NCBI RefSeq assembly: GCF_052048135.1 | Contig: NZ_JBNAIM010000002.1 | Span: 620,001-684,000 of the forward strand | Length of the DNA: 64,000 nt | Reading direction: 5' to 3' | DNA from: Pelagibacter sp052048135 | GTDB taxonomy: Bacteria; Pseudomonadota; Alphaproteobacteria; Pelagibacterales; Pelagibacteraceae | In this document: positions 36,892-46,122 of the stretch, in pieces | Position numbering within the stretch: the first letter of the stretch is position 1 | Layout of the letters: the number at the start of each line of letters is the position of its first letter | The notes under the pieces: model-generated | The model's input: only the letters and a program-made list of their open reading frames with translations | What the model was told of the DNA's origin: nothing | Database searches by the model: none | Program-made: the position numbers and the translations under genes

Positions 36892-38508
36892 ATGGCGCGA
36901 TTTATTTTTGTCACGGGCGGCGTGGTTTCATCATTAGGAAAAGGTCTCTCTTCAGCATCCCTAGCTTATTTACTTCAATCAAGAGGTTATAAGGTAAGAT
37001 TAAGAAAATTAGACCCATATTTAAATGTTGATCCAGGGACAATGAGTCCATTTCAACATGGTGAAGTTTTCGTAACTGATGATGGCGCAGAAACAGATTT
37101 AGATCTAGGACATTATGAAAGATTTTCAGGAGTAACAGCAAAAAAAACTGACAATATTACAACAGGAAAAATTTATAGTGATGTTCTTCAAAAAGAAAGA
37201 AAAGGTGAATATTTAGGTAAAACAGTTCAAGTCATTCCTCATATCACTGATAGAATTAAAGAATTTATTAAACATGATACATCTAAAGAAGATTTTGTAA
37301 TTTGTGAAATCGGAGGTATCGTAGGTGATATTGAAAGTCTTCCATATGTTGAAGCTATAAGACAATTTTCAAATGATATTGGAAAAAAGAATGCTTTGTT
37401 TATTCATTTAACTTTAGTTCCTTACCTAAAAGCATCTGATGAAATTAAGACTAAACCAACTCAACATTCTGTAAAAGAATTAAGAAGTATTGGGGTTCAA
37501 CCTGATATCATAATTTGTAGATCAGAAAGACCCATACCTTTAGAACATAGAAAAAAAATATCTTTGTTTTGTAATGTTGATATTAGAAATGTAATTGAAA
37601 CAGTCGATGTAAAAACAATTTATGAAGCACCTATCAGTTTTGCAAAGCAAAAATTAGATGTTCAGGTTTTAAACTATTTTAAACTTAAGTCTAAAAAATC
37701 TAATAATTTATCCCCTTGGAAAAAAATAACTAAAATTACACTAAATACTAAGAAGCAAGTTAATATAGCAATTATTGGTAAATACGTTGAATTGAAAGAT
37801 GCTTACAAATCATTAGATGAAGCACTGACTCATGGAGGAATTACTAACAATCTCAAGGTAAATTTAGTAAGGATTGATTCAGAAAAATTAAAAGTTTCAG
37901 AAATTAAAAGTAAACTTCAAGATGTTTCAGGAATTTTAATACCAGGTGGATTCGGTAAAAGAGGAACAGCAGGAAAAATAGAGGCCATCAAATATGCTAG
38001 GATTAATAAAATTCCATTCCTAGGAATTTGTTATGGAATGCAAATGGCAATTATAGAATTTGCTAGAAATCAGCTTAAGATTAAAAATGCAACTTCTTCT
38101 GAGTTTGATAAAAAGGGCATTCATATAATTGGTTTAATGCATGAATGGGAGAAAAGTGGAAGAAAAATGAAAGGAACAGATAAAGATCTTGGTGGAACAA
38201 TGAGACTTGGTTCTTATGATGCGATTTTAAAAGAAAAAACAAAAATTAGAAGTATTTACAAATCCAAATTAATTAAAGAAAGGCACAGACACAGATACGA
38301 AGTGGATATTTCGTATAAAGAAAAATTTGAGAAGAAAGGATTAATATTTTCTGGTTTATCACCAGATAATAAGCTTCCAGAGATAATTGAACTTAAGAAT
38401 CATCCATGGTTTATAGGAGTTCAGTTTCATCCAGAATTTAAATCTAGACCTTTGAGCCCACATCCTTTATTCTCTTCCTTTATCAAAGCAGCAAAAAATT
38501 ATAGATGA
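36892..38508 (+). CDS. pyrG: CTP synthase
   Basis: Aminates UTP to CTP using glutamine. The N-terminal synthetase domain (about 1-265) starts FIFVTGGVVSSLGKGL. The C-terminal class I glutaminase domain has its Cys in GICYGMQ near residue 382 and His/Glu in VQFHPEF near the end. The 538 residues are normal. The 40-bp gap before it holds a TTTCAA-17-TATAAG pair (36855-36883), a weak promoter candidate. It overlaps kdsA by 4 bp. Confidence 0.97.
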   Translation: MARFIFVTGGVVSSLGKGLSSASLAYLLQSRGYKVRLRKLDPYLNVDPGTMSPFQHGEVFVTDDGAETDLDLGHYERFSGVTAKKTDNITTGKIYSDVLQKERKGEYLGKTVQVIPHITDRIKEFIKHDTSKEDFVICEIGGIVGDIESLPYVEAIRQFSNDIGKKNALFIHLTLVPYLKASDEIKTKPTQHSVKELRSIGVQPDIIICRSERPIPLEHRKKISLFCNVDIRNVIETVDVKTIYEAPISFAKQKLDVQVLNYFKLKSKKSNNLSPWKKITKITLNTKKQVNIAIIGKYVELKDAYKSLDEALTHGGITNNLKVNLVRIDSEKLKVSEIKSKLQDVSGILIPGGFGKRGTAGKIEAIKYARINKIPFLGICYGMQMAIIEFARNQLKIKNATSSEFDKKGIHIIGLMHEWEKSGRKMKGTDKDLGGTMRLGSYDAILKEKTKIRSIYKSKLIKERHRHRYEVDISYKEKFEKKGLIFSGLSPDNKLPEIIELKNHPWFIGVQFHPEFKSRPLSPHPLFSSFIKAAKNYR

Positions 38509-39329
38509 GTGCGATTAAAGTAAATTGTAAAAATATAGAAATTTCAAACAACAATAAGATTTGTATCATTGCTGGCCCTTGCCAATTGGAGACAGAACAG
38601 CATGCGATGGATATGGCTGGAAAAATTAAGGAAATTACTTCAAAATTCGGCCTTGGATTTATTTATAAAACTTCATTTGATAAAGCAAACAGAACAAGTT
38701 TAAAAGGTAAAAGGGGAGCAGGTTTAGATGCATCACTTCCTGTATTCGACAAAATTAAAAAGGAATTAAATGTACCTATTTTAACAGACATTCATAATGC
38801 TGAACAATGTGAAATTGTTTCAAAACATGTTGATGTTTTACAAATTCCAGCTTTTTTATGCAGACAAACAGACTTGTTAATTGCTGCAGCAAAAACAAAT
38901 AAAATTATTAATGTAAAAAAGGGTCAGTTCTTAGCACCATGGGATATGGTGAATGTTACTAAAAAAATTTCAGACTCTGGAAATGATAAAATATTAGTTA
39001 CTGAAAGAGGTGCAAGTTTTGGTTATAATACTTTAATCTCTGACATGAGATCTTTACCAATAATGGCCAAGAATGGTTATCCAGTTATTTTTGATGCAAC
39101 ACACTCAGTACAACAACCAGGTGGTCTTGGAGAAAAAAGTGGTGGTCAAAGAGAATTTGTTGAATATTTAGCAAGAGCATCAGTTGCAGTTGGAGTTGCT
39201 GGTGTATTTATTGAAACTCATCAAGATCCAGACAATGCTCCATCTGATGGACCGAACATGGTACCATTGAATAAATTAGAGAATCTATTAAAACAATTAA
39301 ACGATATAGATAATCTTATTAAAAATTAA
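38505..39329 (+). CDS. kdsA: 2-dehydro-3-deoxyphosphooctonate aldolase (KDO 8-phosphate synthase)
   Basis: Condenses arabinose 5-phosphate and PEP for the Kdo sugar of LPS, linking with the lpx genes in this window. The 274-residue barrel shows IIAGPCQLE (Cys26), KTSFDKANRTS near residue 55 and FDATHSVQQPGG near residue 195. Cys in the GPC position is the mark of metal-dependent KDO8P synthases (E. coli has Asn there). ATGA overlap with pyrG; eno follows at the next base. Confidence 0.96.
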   Translation: MSAIKVNCKNIEISNNNKICIIAGPCQLETEQHAMDMAGKIKEITSKFGLGFIYKTSFDKANRTSLKGKRGAGLDASLPVFDKIKKELNVPILTDIHNAEQCEIVSKHVDVLQIPAFLCRQTDLLIAAAKTNKIINVKKGQFLAPWDMVNVTKKISDSGNDKILVTERGASFGYNTLISDMRSLPIMAKNGYPVIFDATHSVQQPGGLGEKSGGQREFVEYLARASVAVGVAGVFIETHQDPDNAPSDGPNMVPLNKLENLLKQLNDIDNLIKN

Positions 39330-40586
39330 GTGAGTAAAATTCTTAAAGTTAAAGCACGACAAGTTTTTGACAGTAGAGGAAATCCAACTGTTGAAGCAGA
39401 AATCTATGTTAAAAACAAAAGTGCAAAAGCAATATGTCCCTCAGGGGCTTCGACTGGAACTTATGAAGCTTATGAAAAAAGAGATGCTAATAATAAAAGA
39501 TATTTAGGTAAAAGTGTTTTTTCAGTAATCAATTTAGTCAACACTAAAATTTCAAAAGCTTTAAAAAATAAAAATATACATGATCAAGAAAGAATAGATG
39601 AAGTTTTAATCAATTTAGATGGCACAAGACAAAAAACAAAATTAGGTGCTAATGCAATTTTAGCAGTATCAATGGCTGCAAAAAAATTATCTGCTAAAGT
39701 TAAAAAAATTCCTCTCTATAAGTCTTTTTATTTAACAAAAAATTTTCAACTTCCTTATCCATTAATGAATATTATAAATGGAGGAGCACATGCCAATAAT
39801 GGTCTAAGAATTCAAGAATTTATGATCCGACCTGATAAAGCAAAATCTTTTTCTGAGGCAATGAGAATTTGTTATCTAGTAATTAAAAATTTAAGTAAAT
39901 TGATTAAAGTGAAAGGCTTATCTACATCAGTTGGAGATGAGGGCGGATTTGCACCTATGATTGATAATAATAATCAAGCTTTAGATTTAATTGTTTTAGC
40001 AATTAAAAAATCAGGATTTAAAAATGGTAAAGATGTTTCAATTTGTTTAGATGTTGCAGCAAATGAATTATTTAAAAAAGGAAAATATTCAATTCATTCA
40101 AAAAAATATATTTCAGTAGATAAATCAATTTCAGAATATAAAAAAATGATTAATAAATATAAGATTAAATCTATTGAAGATCCATTTGCTGAAAATGATT
40201 GGATGTCATGGAATAAATTAATGAAAGTTATCAATAAAATTCAAATAGTTGGGGATGATCTTTATGTGACTAATTTAGAAAGACTTAAAAAAGGTTTCTT
40301 GAATTTATCCTCTAATTCAATTTTAATTAAACTTAATCAAATTGGAACTGTCTCTGAAACATTAGATGTTATCAAATTTGCACAAACTATAGGGTTTAAA
40401 ACAATAATTTCACATAGATCTGGAGACAGTGAGGATACATTTATTGCTGATTTGGCTGTTGGAACTAATTCAAATCAAATCAAAACTGGTTCTTTAGCAA
40501 GATCGGAAAGAGTGGCTAAATATAATCAATTATTACGTATAGAAGAACAGCTTGGAAAAAAAGCTAGAATGAATAAGATTCATTAA
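39330..40586 (+). CDS. eno: Enolase
   Basis: Converts 2-phosphoglycerate to PEP, the co-substrate of KdsA just upstream. Starts with GTG immediately after the kdsA stop. Visible motifs: ARQVFDSRGNPTVE near residue 8, GDEGGFAP near residue 202, the metal ligand region SIEDPFAENDW near residue 279 and SHRSGDSEDTFIADLAVG near residue 361. The 418 residues are slightly below the usual 425-430. Confidence 0.97.
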   Translation: MSKILKVKARQVFDSRGNPTVEAEIYVKNKSAKAICPSGASTGTYEAYEKRDANNKRYLGKSVFSVINLVNTKISKALKNKNIHDQERIDEVLINLDGTRQKTKLGANAILAVSMAAKKLSAKVKKIPLYKSFYLTKNFQLPYPLMNIINGGAHANNGLRIQEFMIRPDKAKSFSEAMRICYLVIKNLSKLIKVKGLSTSVGDEGGFAPMIDNNNQALDLIVLAIKKSGFKNGKDVSICLDVAANELFKKGKYSIHSKKYISVDKSISEYKKMINKYKIKSIEDPFAENDWMSWNKLMKVINKIQIVGDDLYVTNLERLKKGFLNLSSNSILIKLNQIGTVSETLDVIKFAQTIGFKTIISHRSGDSEDTFIADLAVGTNSNQIKTGSLARSERVAKYNQLLRIEEQLGKKARMNKIH

Positions 40587-40888
40587 TGTTACAAAGATTA
40601 AAAAAAAATTATTTCTTGTTGGTTTCAACCTTTTTAATTTTCTATTTTTTCTTTAACCTTTTATCAGGACAAAGAGGACTTTTTTCTTATTTTGAAAAAA
40701 AACAAATTTTGAATAGTCTTAAACAACAAGAATCTTTGCTGATAAGTCAAATTGAGGACTTGGATTTTAAAAATTCATTATTAAGTGATAATCTTGATCT
40801 TGATTATATTGAAACCTTAATTAGAGAAAGATTTATATTTGGAAAAAAAGAAGAAAAAATTTATATAATAAATACGAATGAAAATTAG
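40586..40888 (+). CDS. ftsB: FtsB/DivIC-like septum formation initiator
   Basis: Small divisome protein linking FtsL and FtsQ. The 100 residues comprise a short cytoplasmic start, one membrane helix (about 10-28) and a coiled coil (about 38-70), then a RERFIFGKKEEKIYII segment matching the family's C-terminal pattern. Position after eno is the alphaproteobacterial norm. It overlaps eno by 1 bp and lipA by 11 bp; no pyruvate dehydrogenase genes intervene. Confidence 0.87.
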   Translation: MLQRLKKNYFLLVSTFLIFYFFFNLLSGQRGLFSYFEKKQILNSLKQQESLLISQIEDLDFKNSLLSDNLDLDYIETLIRERFIFGKKEEKIYIINTNEN

Positions 40889-41798
40889 ACATCCAGAAAA
40901 ACAAAATAAACCAATTAATCCAATTAAGAAAAAACCTGAATGGATTAGGTCTAAGCTTACCAATAGTAAAGAATTTTTTTTAACAAAGACAATTGTTAAT
41001 AATAATAATCTTGTAACAGTCTGTCAGGAAGCAAATTGTCCAAATATTACTGAATGTTGGAGTAAAAGACATGCAACATTTATGATAATGGGAGATACAT
41101 GTACAAGAGCTTGCGCTTTTTGTGACGTAAAAACTGGCAAACCTGGTAAACTAGATGTACTTGAACCAATTAAAATTGCAGAAGCAGTCAAAAAATTAAA
41201 TTTAAAACATGTAGTAATCACTTCAGTAGATAGAGATGATTTAGATGATGGAGGTTCTAATCATTTTTATGAAGTAATTAATCAAACAAGAAAAACAAAT
41301 CCAAATACAACTATTGAGGTTTTAACACCAGATTTTTTAAGAAAAGGTGACTCATATAAAAAAGTTTTAGAAGCTAATCCTGATGTTTTTAATCATAATA
41401 TTGAAACTGTGCCAAGCCTTTATTTAAAAGTAAGACCTGGTTCGAGATATTTTTCTTCTCTTGAATTGTTAAAAAATGCAAAAAAAAATAATAAAAATGT
41501 TTTCACTAAATCAGGAATAATGGTTGGTTTAGGTGAAACAAGAGATGAAATTTTACAAGTAATGGATGATTTAAAATCTGCTGATGTAGACTTTTTAACT
41601 ATAGGTCAGTATCTACAGCCATCTGTAAGACATTATCCATTAGACAGATATTATACTCCACAAGAGTTTGATGAATTAGGAAATATTGCAAAAGCAAAAG
41701 GATTTTTATTAGTTTCATCATCGCCATTGACAAGATCCTCTTATCATGCAGATGAAGATTTTGCTAAGCTTCAACAAAATAGAATTAATAACCATTAA
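40878..41798 (+). CDS. lipA: Lipoyl synthase
   Basis: Radical SAM enzyme inserting sulfur into octanoyl groups on lipoyl domains. Auxiliary cluster cysteines are Cys49, 54 and 60; the SAM-cluster cysteines are Cys75, 79 and 82 in CTRACAFC. The distal RSSYHADEDF near the C-terminus carries the serine ligand. The 306 residues are normal. It overlaps ftsB by 11 bp and ratA by 1 bp. Confidence 0.96.
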   Translation: MKIRHPEKQNKPINPIKKKPEWIRSKLTNSKEFFLTKTIVNNNNLVTVCQEANCPNITECWSKRHATFMIMGDTCTRACAFCDVKTGKPGKLDVLEPIKIAEAVKKLNLKHVVITSVDRDDLDDGGSNHFYEVINQTRKTNPNTTIEVLTPDFLRKGDSYKKVLEANPDVFNHNIETVPSLYLKVRPGSRYFSSLELLKNAKKNNKNVFTKSGIMVGLGETRDEILQVMDDLKSADVDFLTIGQYLQPSVRHYPLDRYYTPQEFDELGNIAKAKGFLLVSSSPLTRSSYHADEDFAKLQQNRINNH

Positions 41799-42256
41799 TG
41801 CCAAAAGCTTCAGTTAAGCGATTAATTGAATGTAAAAAAAAAGATTTAATTGATTTAGTTTTAGATATTGAAAAATATCCTGAATTTGTTCCATTTTGTT
41901 TCGATGCAAAAATTTATGAAAATCAAAAAGAAGGTGATTTAATAAAGATAATAGCAGATTTAACCATTGGCAAAGGACCTTTTAAAGATACTTATAAAAG
42001 TGATGTGGTTTTCAATAAAAAGGAAGATTCAATATTTGTAAAGAATATAGATGGGCCCTTAAATCATCTATCAAATAATTGGACATTTACTGATAAAAAA
42101 AATGGTATTACAGAAGTGACTTTTGATATTGATTTCGAAATTAAGAATAAATTTCTCAATTCTTTAATGGTGGTATCATTTCAATTTGGTTTAGAGAAAA
42201 TAGCTGATTCATTTCAGAAGAGAGCTGAAGAGTTATTTGGCAGCTCTAAGAACTAA
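41798..42256 (+). CDS. ratA: RatA/COQ10-like START-domain protein
   Basis: A 152-residue polyketide cyclase/dehydrase (START-like) protein of the COQ10/RatA type, with the pattern LVLDIEKYPEFVPFC at residues 20-34 and FQFGLEKIADSFQKRAEELFG at the end. Family members bind ubiquinone or related lipids and assist respiration; the E. coli RatA ribosome role is uncertain for this group. It follows lipA as in other alphaproteobacteria and overlaps cinA tail-to-tail by 24 bp. Confidence 0.86.
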   Translation: MPKASVKRLIECKKKDLIDLVLDIEKYPEFVPFCFDAKIYENQKEGDLIKIIADLTIGKGPFKDTYKSDVVFNKKEDSIFVKNIDGPLNHLSNNWTFTDKKNGITEVTFDIDFEIKNKFLNSLMVVSFQFGLEKIADSFQKRAEELFGSSKN

Positions 42257-42694
42257 ATCTAAAGCTTTTTTAACAGTAGCTTTTTGAATTAAAGATCTTT
42301 TTTTACTTTTAAATAAGTACTTATTTATTAATGTTTTTTTACCTCTTTTAATTCCAATATAAACTAAACCTACAGGCTTTTGTTTGGCACCACCTTTAGG
42401 TCCTGCAATACCAGTTATTGAAACGTTAATATTAGCTTTTGACATTTTAGATAAATTATTGACCATTGCATAACAACATTCATGGCTTACAGCTCCATGT
42501 TTTCTAATAATATTTTTATTAACTTTTAAAACTTTAATTTTTGCTTGGTTAGAGTAGGTAACAAGACCTAAGTTGAATACTTTTGATGCACCACTTATTG
42601 AGGTAATTGAACTTGCAAGTAATCCACCAGTACATGACTCAGCAAATGAAATTTTAAGTTTTTTTTTGGTTAACAGTCTTATTAAAGATTTCAT
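42233..42694 (-). CDS. pncC: CinA C-terminal domain, nicotinamide-nucleotide amidase
   Basis: Probably deamidates NMN to nicotinate mononucleotide, recycling NAD. The 153 residues are only the CinA C-terminal domain: ISFAESCTGGLLASSIT at about 15-31 with the catalytic Ser, and SITGIAGPKGGAKQKPVGLVYIG near residue 94. No N-terminal MoCF domain is present. It overlaps ratA by 24 bp at the tail and shares one base with pgpA. Confidence 0.91.
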   Translation of the reverse strand: MKSLIRLLTKKKLKISFAESCTGGLLASSITSISGASKVFNLGLVTYSNQAKIKVLKVNKNIIRKHGAVSHECCYAMVNNLSKMSKANINVSITGIAGPKGGAKQKPVGLVYIGIKRGKKTLINKYLFKSKKRSLIQKATVKKALDLVLRAAK

Positions 42695-43197
42695 TAAATA
42701 AAATAACTACTTAAAAACATAAAACAAATTAAAAATAAAACAACATAAAATCCTGCACACACATCATCCATGATTACACCAAAACTGTTTTTGAAGTTTT
42801 TATCAAAAAAACTTACAGGAAATGGTTTTGCTATATCAAAAAATCTAAACAATACGAAACAAACACCATAAAAAATTATAGCTTCATCAGAAGATTTTGA
42901 TGTTCCATGTGAAATTTCATAAAGATAAATTGGTATAGATTGGCCAATAAGTTCATCAATAATTATCTCTTTTGGATCTTTATTTTCATTATTTTTGATA
43001 TGAGTTGCAATCGCTGAAAAAGAAAAAACAAAAATTATTATTAATCCTAATAAAATTATATTTGATGACAAATTTAATATATGAAAAAGAATATAAAGTA
43101 GAATAACAGTAGCCAATGATCCAAAAGTACCAGGAATTTTTGGAATTTTTCCAAGACCAAACATTGTCACAAATAATGTATTTAAAGATTTAATCAT
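42694..43197 (-). CDS. pgpA: Phosphatidylglycerophosphatase A
   Basis: Dephosphorylates phosphatidylglycerol phosphate to phosphatidylglycerol. The 167-residue membrane protein has about four helices and the PgpA patterns GKIPKIPGTFGSLATV near residue 17, IIIDELIGQSIP near residue 80, and DIAKPFPV...DDVCAG near the C-terminus. It lies between ispDF (8-bp overlap) and the CinA-type gene, the usual alphaproteobacterial order. Confidence 0.92.
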   Translation of the reverse strand: MIKSLNTLFVTMFGLGKIPKIPGTFGSLATVILLYILFHILNLSSNIILLGLIIIFVFSFSAIATHIKNNENKDPKEIIIDELIGQSIPIYLYEISHGTSKSSDEAIIFYGVCFVLFRFFDIAKPFPVSFFDKNFKNSFGVIMDDVCAGFYVVLFLICFMFLSSYFI

Positions 43198-44296
43198 GTT
43201 TTGTAATAGAAATTATTACTTCACAAGCAATTGCTTTTTCTTTTCCAATTAAACCTAATTTTTCTACTGTTTTACCCTTTAGATTAATTTTTTCTTTATT
43301 TAAAGTTGTTAGCTTAGATATCGAATTGATAATTTTTTTTCGGTATTTTGAAACTTTAGGTTGTTCACAAATTAAATTTATATCAAGGTTATTTATTGAA
43401 AAATTAGAATTATAAAGATTATCTATAATTGGTTTTAACATTTTTGGAGATCTTATATTTTTAAATTTCTTTGTATTTGGAAAATAAGTGCCAATATCTT
43501 TTTTTCTTGTAGCACCTAAAATTGCATCAATTATTGCGTGTAAAATTACATCTCCATCTGAATGTCCTTTAAGGCCAGAATGAAAAGGAATTTTTATTCC
43601 ACCTAAGTAAAGTTTTTTATTTTTCTTTAGTTTATGAATATCAAAGCCTATGCCGTAGTAGGTTTTGAAAGTTTCGATGTCATTGAAGTATGTAATTTTA
43701 TTGTTTTTGTTTTCTCCTTTAATGAATTTCACTTTATAATTATTATTTATAAAAAGTGTTGCTTCATCACTTACTTTATTTTTTTCTTTTATTGATAAAT
43801 TATATAATTCCTTAAATCTAAAAGCTTGAGGTGTTTGCGTTAATAAGGAATTATTTCTATCAAGATTAAATATTTGATTTTTGATTTTATATTTGATGGA
43901 ATCTTTTGAAATAAGAACTGGAACTACAGCTTTATTTTTTTTTAAATTTTGAACCATATTTTGGAGCAGTTTTATTGAAAAATTTGGTCTTGCAGCATCA
44001 TGTATAAACACATTATTTGGTTTATATTTTTTGAGATATTTTAAAGCAATAAGAGAAGAATCTGATCTTTCTTTTCCACCTTTGATAATATTTATCATTT
44101 TAGGATAATTTTTTTTTTTAAAATGTTTTAAATTGTTTGTGACAATTAATATCTTCTTAAAAAGCTTAGAATTTAGTGATTTCTCTATTGAATGATCAAT
44201 AATTTCTTTATTTTTATAATTATAGAATTGTTTAAGTATATTTTTATGAAATCTCTTACTTTTTCCAGCAGCTAATATTACAAAATAGTTGTTCAT
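43190..44296 (-). CDS. ispDF: Bifunctional MEP cytidylyltransferase / MECDP synthase
   Basis: Two MEP-pathway steps in one 368-residue chain. The IspD domain (about 1-210) starts FVILAAGKSKRFHKNILKQF and has FIHDAARPN near residue 97. The IspF domain (about 215-368) starts GIGFDIHKL, with GLKGHSDGDVILHAIIDAILG near residue 241 giving the metal site. The fusion is typical of alphaproteobacteria. Divergent from ntrY with only 26 bp between the start codons. Confidence 0.95.
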   Translation of the reverse strand: MNNYFVILAAGKSKRFHKNILKQFYNYKNKEIIDHSIEKSLNSKLFKKILIVTNNLKHFKKKNYPKMINIIKGGKERSDSSLIALKYLKKYKPNNVFIHDAARPNFSIKLLQNMVQNLKKNKAVVPVLISKDSIKYKIKNQIFNLDRNNSLLTQTPQAFRFKELYNLSIKEKNKVSDEATLFINNNYKVKFIKGENKNNKITYFNDIETFKTYYGIGFDIHKLKKNKKLYLGGIKIPFHSGLKGHSDGDVILHAIIDAILGATRKKDIGTYFPNTKKFKNIRSPKMLKPIIDNLYNSNFSINNLDINLICEQPKVSKYRKKIINSISKLTTLNKEKINLKGKTVEKLGLIGKEKAIACEVIISITKHD

Positions 44297-44308
44297 TTAT
44301 TTAAATAC

Positions 44309-44314
44309 TATAAT
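44309..44314 (+). promoter_or_regulatory. Candidate -10 element for ntrY
   Basis: A perfect TATAAT ends 8 bp before the ntrY ATG at 44323, within the 26-bp divergent gap with ispDF. A start about 7 nt downstream would leave almost no 5' UTR. I see no good -35 at 16-18 bp; TTGTTC at 44289-44294 is too close (14 bp). Confidence 0.4.
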
Positions 44315-44322
44315 TCTAAATC

Positions 44323-46122
44323 ATGTTAGAATTTTTCAAAAAAAATATATTCATTATTATTTTATCTAGTATCACACTATTTATAGGATTTTTAACATTT
44401 TTAACATTCATTGACCGTAGTTTCATTGAATTAAATCAAAATAATTTACAATATTTATTAATTTTAAATATTTTTTTACTAATTTTACTATTTATATTTA
44501 TTTTTTTTGAAATAAAAAATTCAATTAAAAACGATATTGATAAAGATGGCTTAACTTCAAATAAGAAATATATTACTTATTTTTCTTTATTTACTCTAAT
44601 TCCATCAATTTTAATTTCAATATTTTCATTATTTTTATTTTCATTTGCTCTTGAAAAATATTTTGACAAAAAAGTAACAACTGTTGTTAATAATTCTTAT
44701 GAGCTTGCAAAAAATTATGTACAGGAAGTAAGAAATAAAATTGAGGCTGATATAATTTTAATTGCTTTTGATACAAATAAGAGTGCTAATTTTCTAAATG
44801 AAAATGCCAAAGAATATTTAAGATTTTTAAATACACAAAAACTTATTAGAAATGTTGATGAAATACATATAATTGATAAAAATAAAAAACTTTTATATTC
44901 AACCGAAAGTAAAGAAAAATATATTCCTCCAGTTGATAAAGCTCTAAATTTAGTTCTTGATGATGATAGGCCTTTGAAAATAATTAATACTCAGGCTAAT
45001 ATTTCTGCGGCTATTATGAGACTTCAGTCGTTTGAAGATCGTTTTTTATATGTTGTAAAATTTTTAGATGAAAATATTTCTAACTATTTAAAAGAATCAC
45101 AAGAGGCTATCAATTTTTATTATACAGTAGAAGAGAGAAGTACTGGTATTAAAATTTCATTTATTTTGATTTATATAATTATAGTTTCCTTATTATTATT
45201 TATATCAATTACTATAGCAATAAGATTTTCATCAAGATTTTTTAGATCAATCAATAATTTGATTCTTGCATCTACAGAAATAGGACATGGTAATTTAAAT
45301 ACAAAAGTTCCAGAAATAAAAACTGATAAGGATATGGAAATTTTGAATAAAAATTTTAATTCAATGATAAGTAGATTAAAAAATCAACAAGAAAAATTAA
45401 TAATAAATGAAAGATATGAAGCATGGGGTAGTTTAGCTAGAAAACTTGCTCATGAAATAAAAAATCCTCTCACACCAATACAATTAACAATAGATCGAAT
45501 AAGAGATAAATATTCAGAACAAATTATAAATGAAGACCAAGAATCTTTTAAAGAAAATTTAAAGATAATAAATGCACAAATTAAACAAATTGAAAATTTA
45601 GTTAATCAATTTTCTGATTTTGCCAGAATGCCTAAGCCGATATTTAAAAAGAATGATTTAATTAAAATTTTAAATGACAACATAAAATTGTTATCAGAAA
45701 TTTCAAAATCAACAGAAATTAAAATTATTAATGATAATGATAAAGTTTTGTTCGAATGTGATAAAGAACAAATTGCTAGAGTTTTCTTTAATTTAATTAA
45801 AAATTCTATTGAAAGTATTGAGCAAAAAGCTGAAAAAAACACTAATTTCAATAAAAAAATATCAATTGAAATTTTATTAAATAATGATCATATTAAAATT
45901 ATACTAGTAGATAATGGTATAGGTTTTAATCAAAAAAGTAATATTAATGAAATTTTAAATCCTTATTATACTACTAAAAAAAATGGAACTGGATTAGGTT
46001 TATCAATAGTAAATAAAATAATAAACGATCATAAAGGTGAAATTGAATTTATCCCTATAAATGATGGAGCTAGGATAGAAATTAAATTTAGATTAGATGT
46101 CAGTAGAAATACTCATAGTTGA
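44323..46122 (+). CDS. ntrY: NtrY-like sensor histidine kinase
   Basis: Membrane sensor partnered with NtrX just downstream; in alphaproteobacteria NtrYX responds to nitrogen and/or redox state. The 599 residues have three N-terminal helices (about 8-30, 40-62, 85-110), a periplasmic region, a further helix (about 275-300), HAMP (about 300-350), HisKA with phospho-His377 in LAHEIKNPL, and an HATPase domain with GTGLGLSIV. No PAS domain is evident between HAMP and HisKA, making it shorter than the usual 700 or more. Overlaps ntrX by 26 bp. Confidence 0.92.
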   Translation: MLEFFKKNIFIIILSSITLFIGFLTFLTFIDRSFIELNQNNLQYLLILNIFLLILLFIFIFFEIKNSIKNDIDKDGLTSNKKYITYFSLFTLIPSILISIFSLFLFSFALEKYFDKKVTTVVNNSYELAKNYVQEVRNKIEADIILIAFDTNKSANFLNENAKEYLRFLNTQKLIRNVDEIHIIDKNKKLLYSTESKEKYIPPVDKALNLVLDDDRPLKIINTQANISAAIMRLQSFEDRFLYVVKFLDENISNYLKESQEAINFYYTVEERSTGIKISFILIYIIIVSLLLFISITIAIRFSSRFFRSINNLILASTEIGHGNLNTKVPEIKTDKDMEILNKNFNSMISRLKNQQEKLIINERYEAWGSLARKLAHEIKNPLTPIQLTIDRIRDKYSEQIINEDQESFKENLKIINAQIKQIENLVNQFSDFARMPKPIFKKNDLIKILNDNIKLLSEISKSTEIKIINDNDKVLFECDKEQIARVFFNLIKNSIESIEQKAEKNTNFNKKISIEILLNNDHIKIILVDNGIGFNQKSNINEILNPYYTTKKNGTGLGLSIVNKIINDHKGEIEFIPINDGARIEIKFRLDVSRNTHS

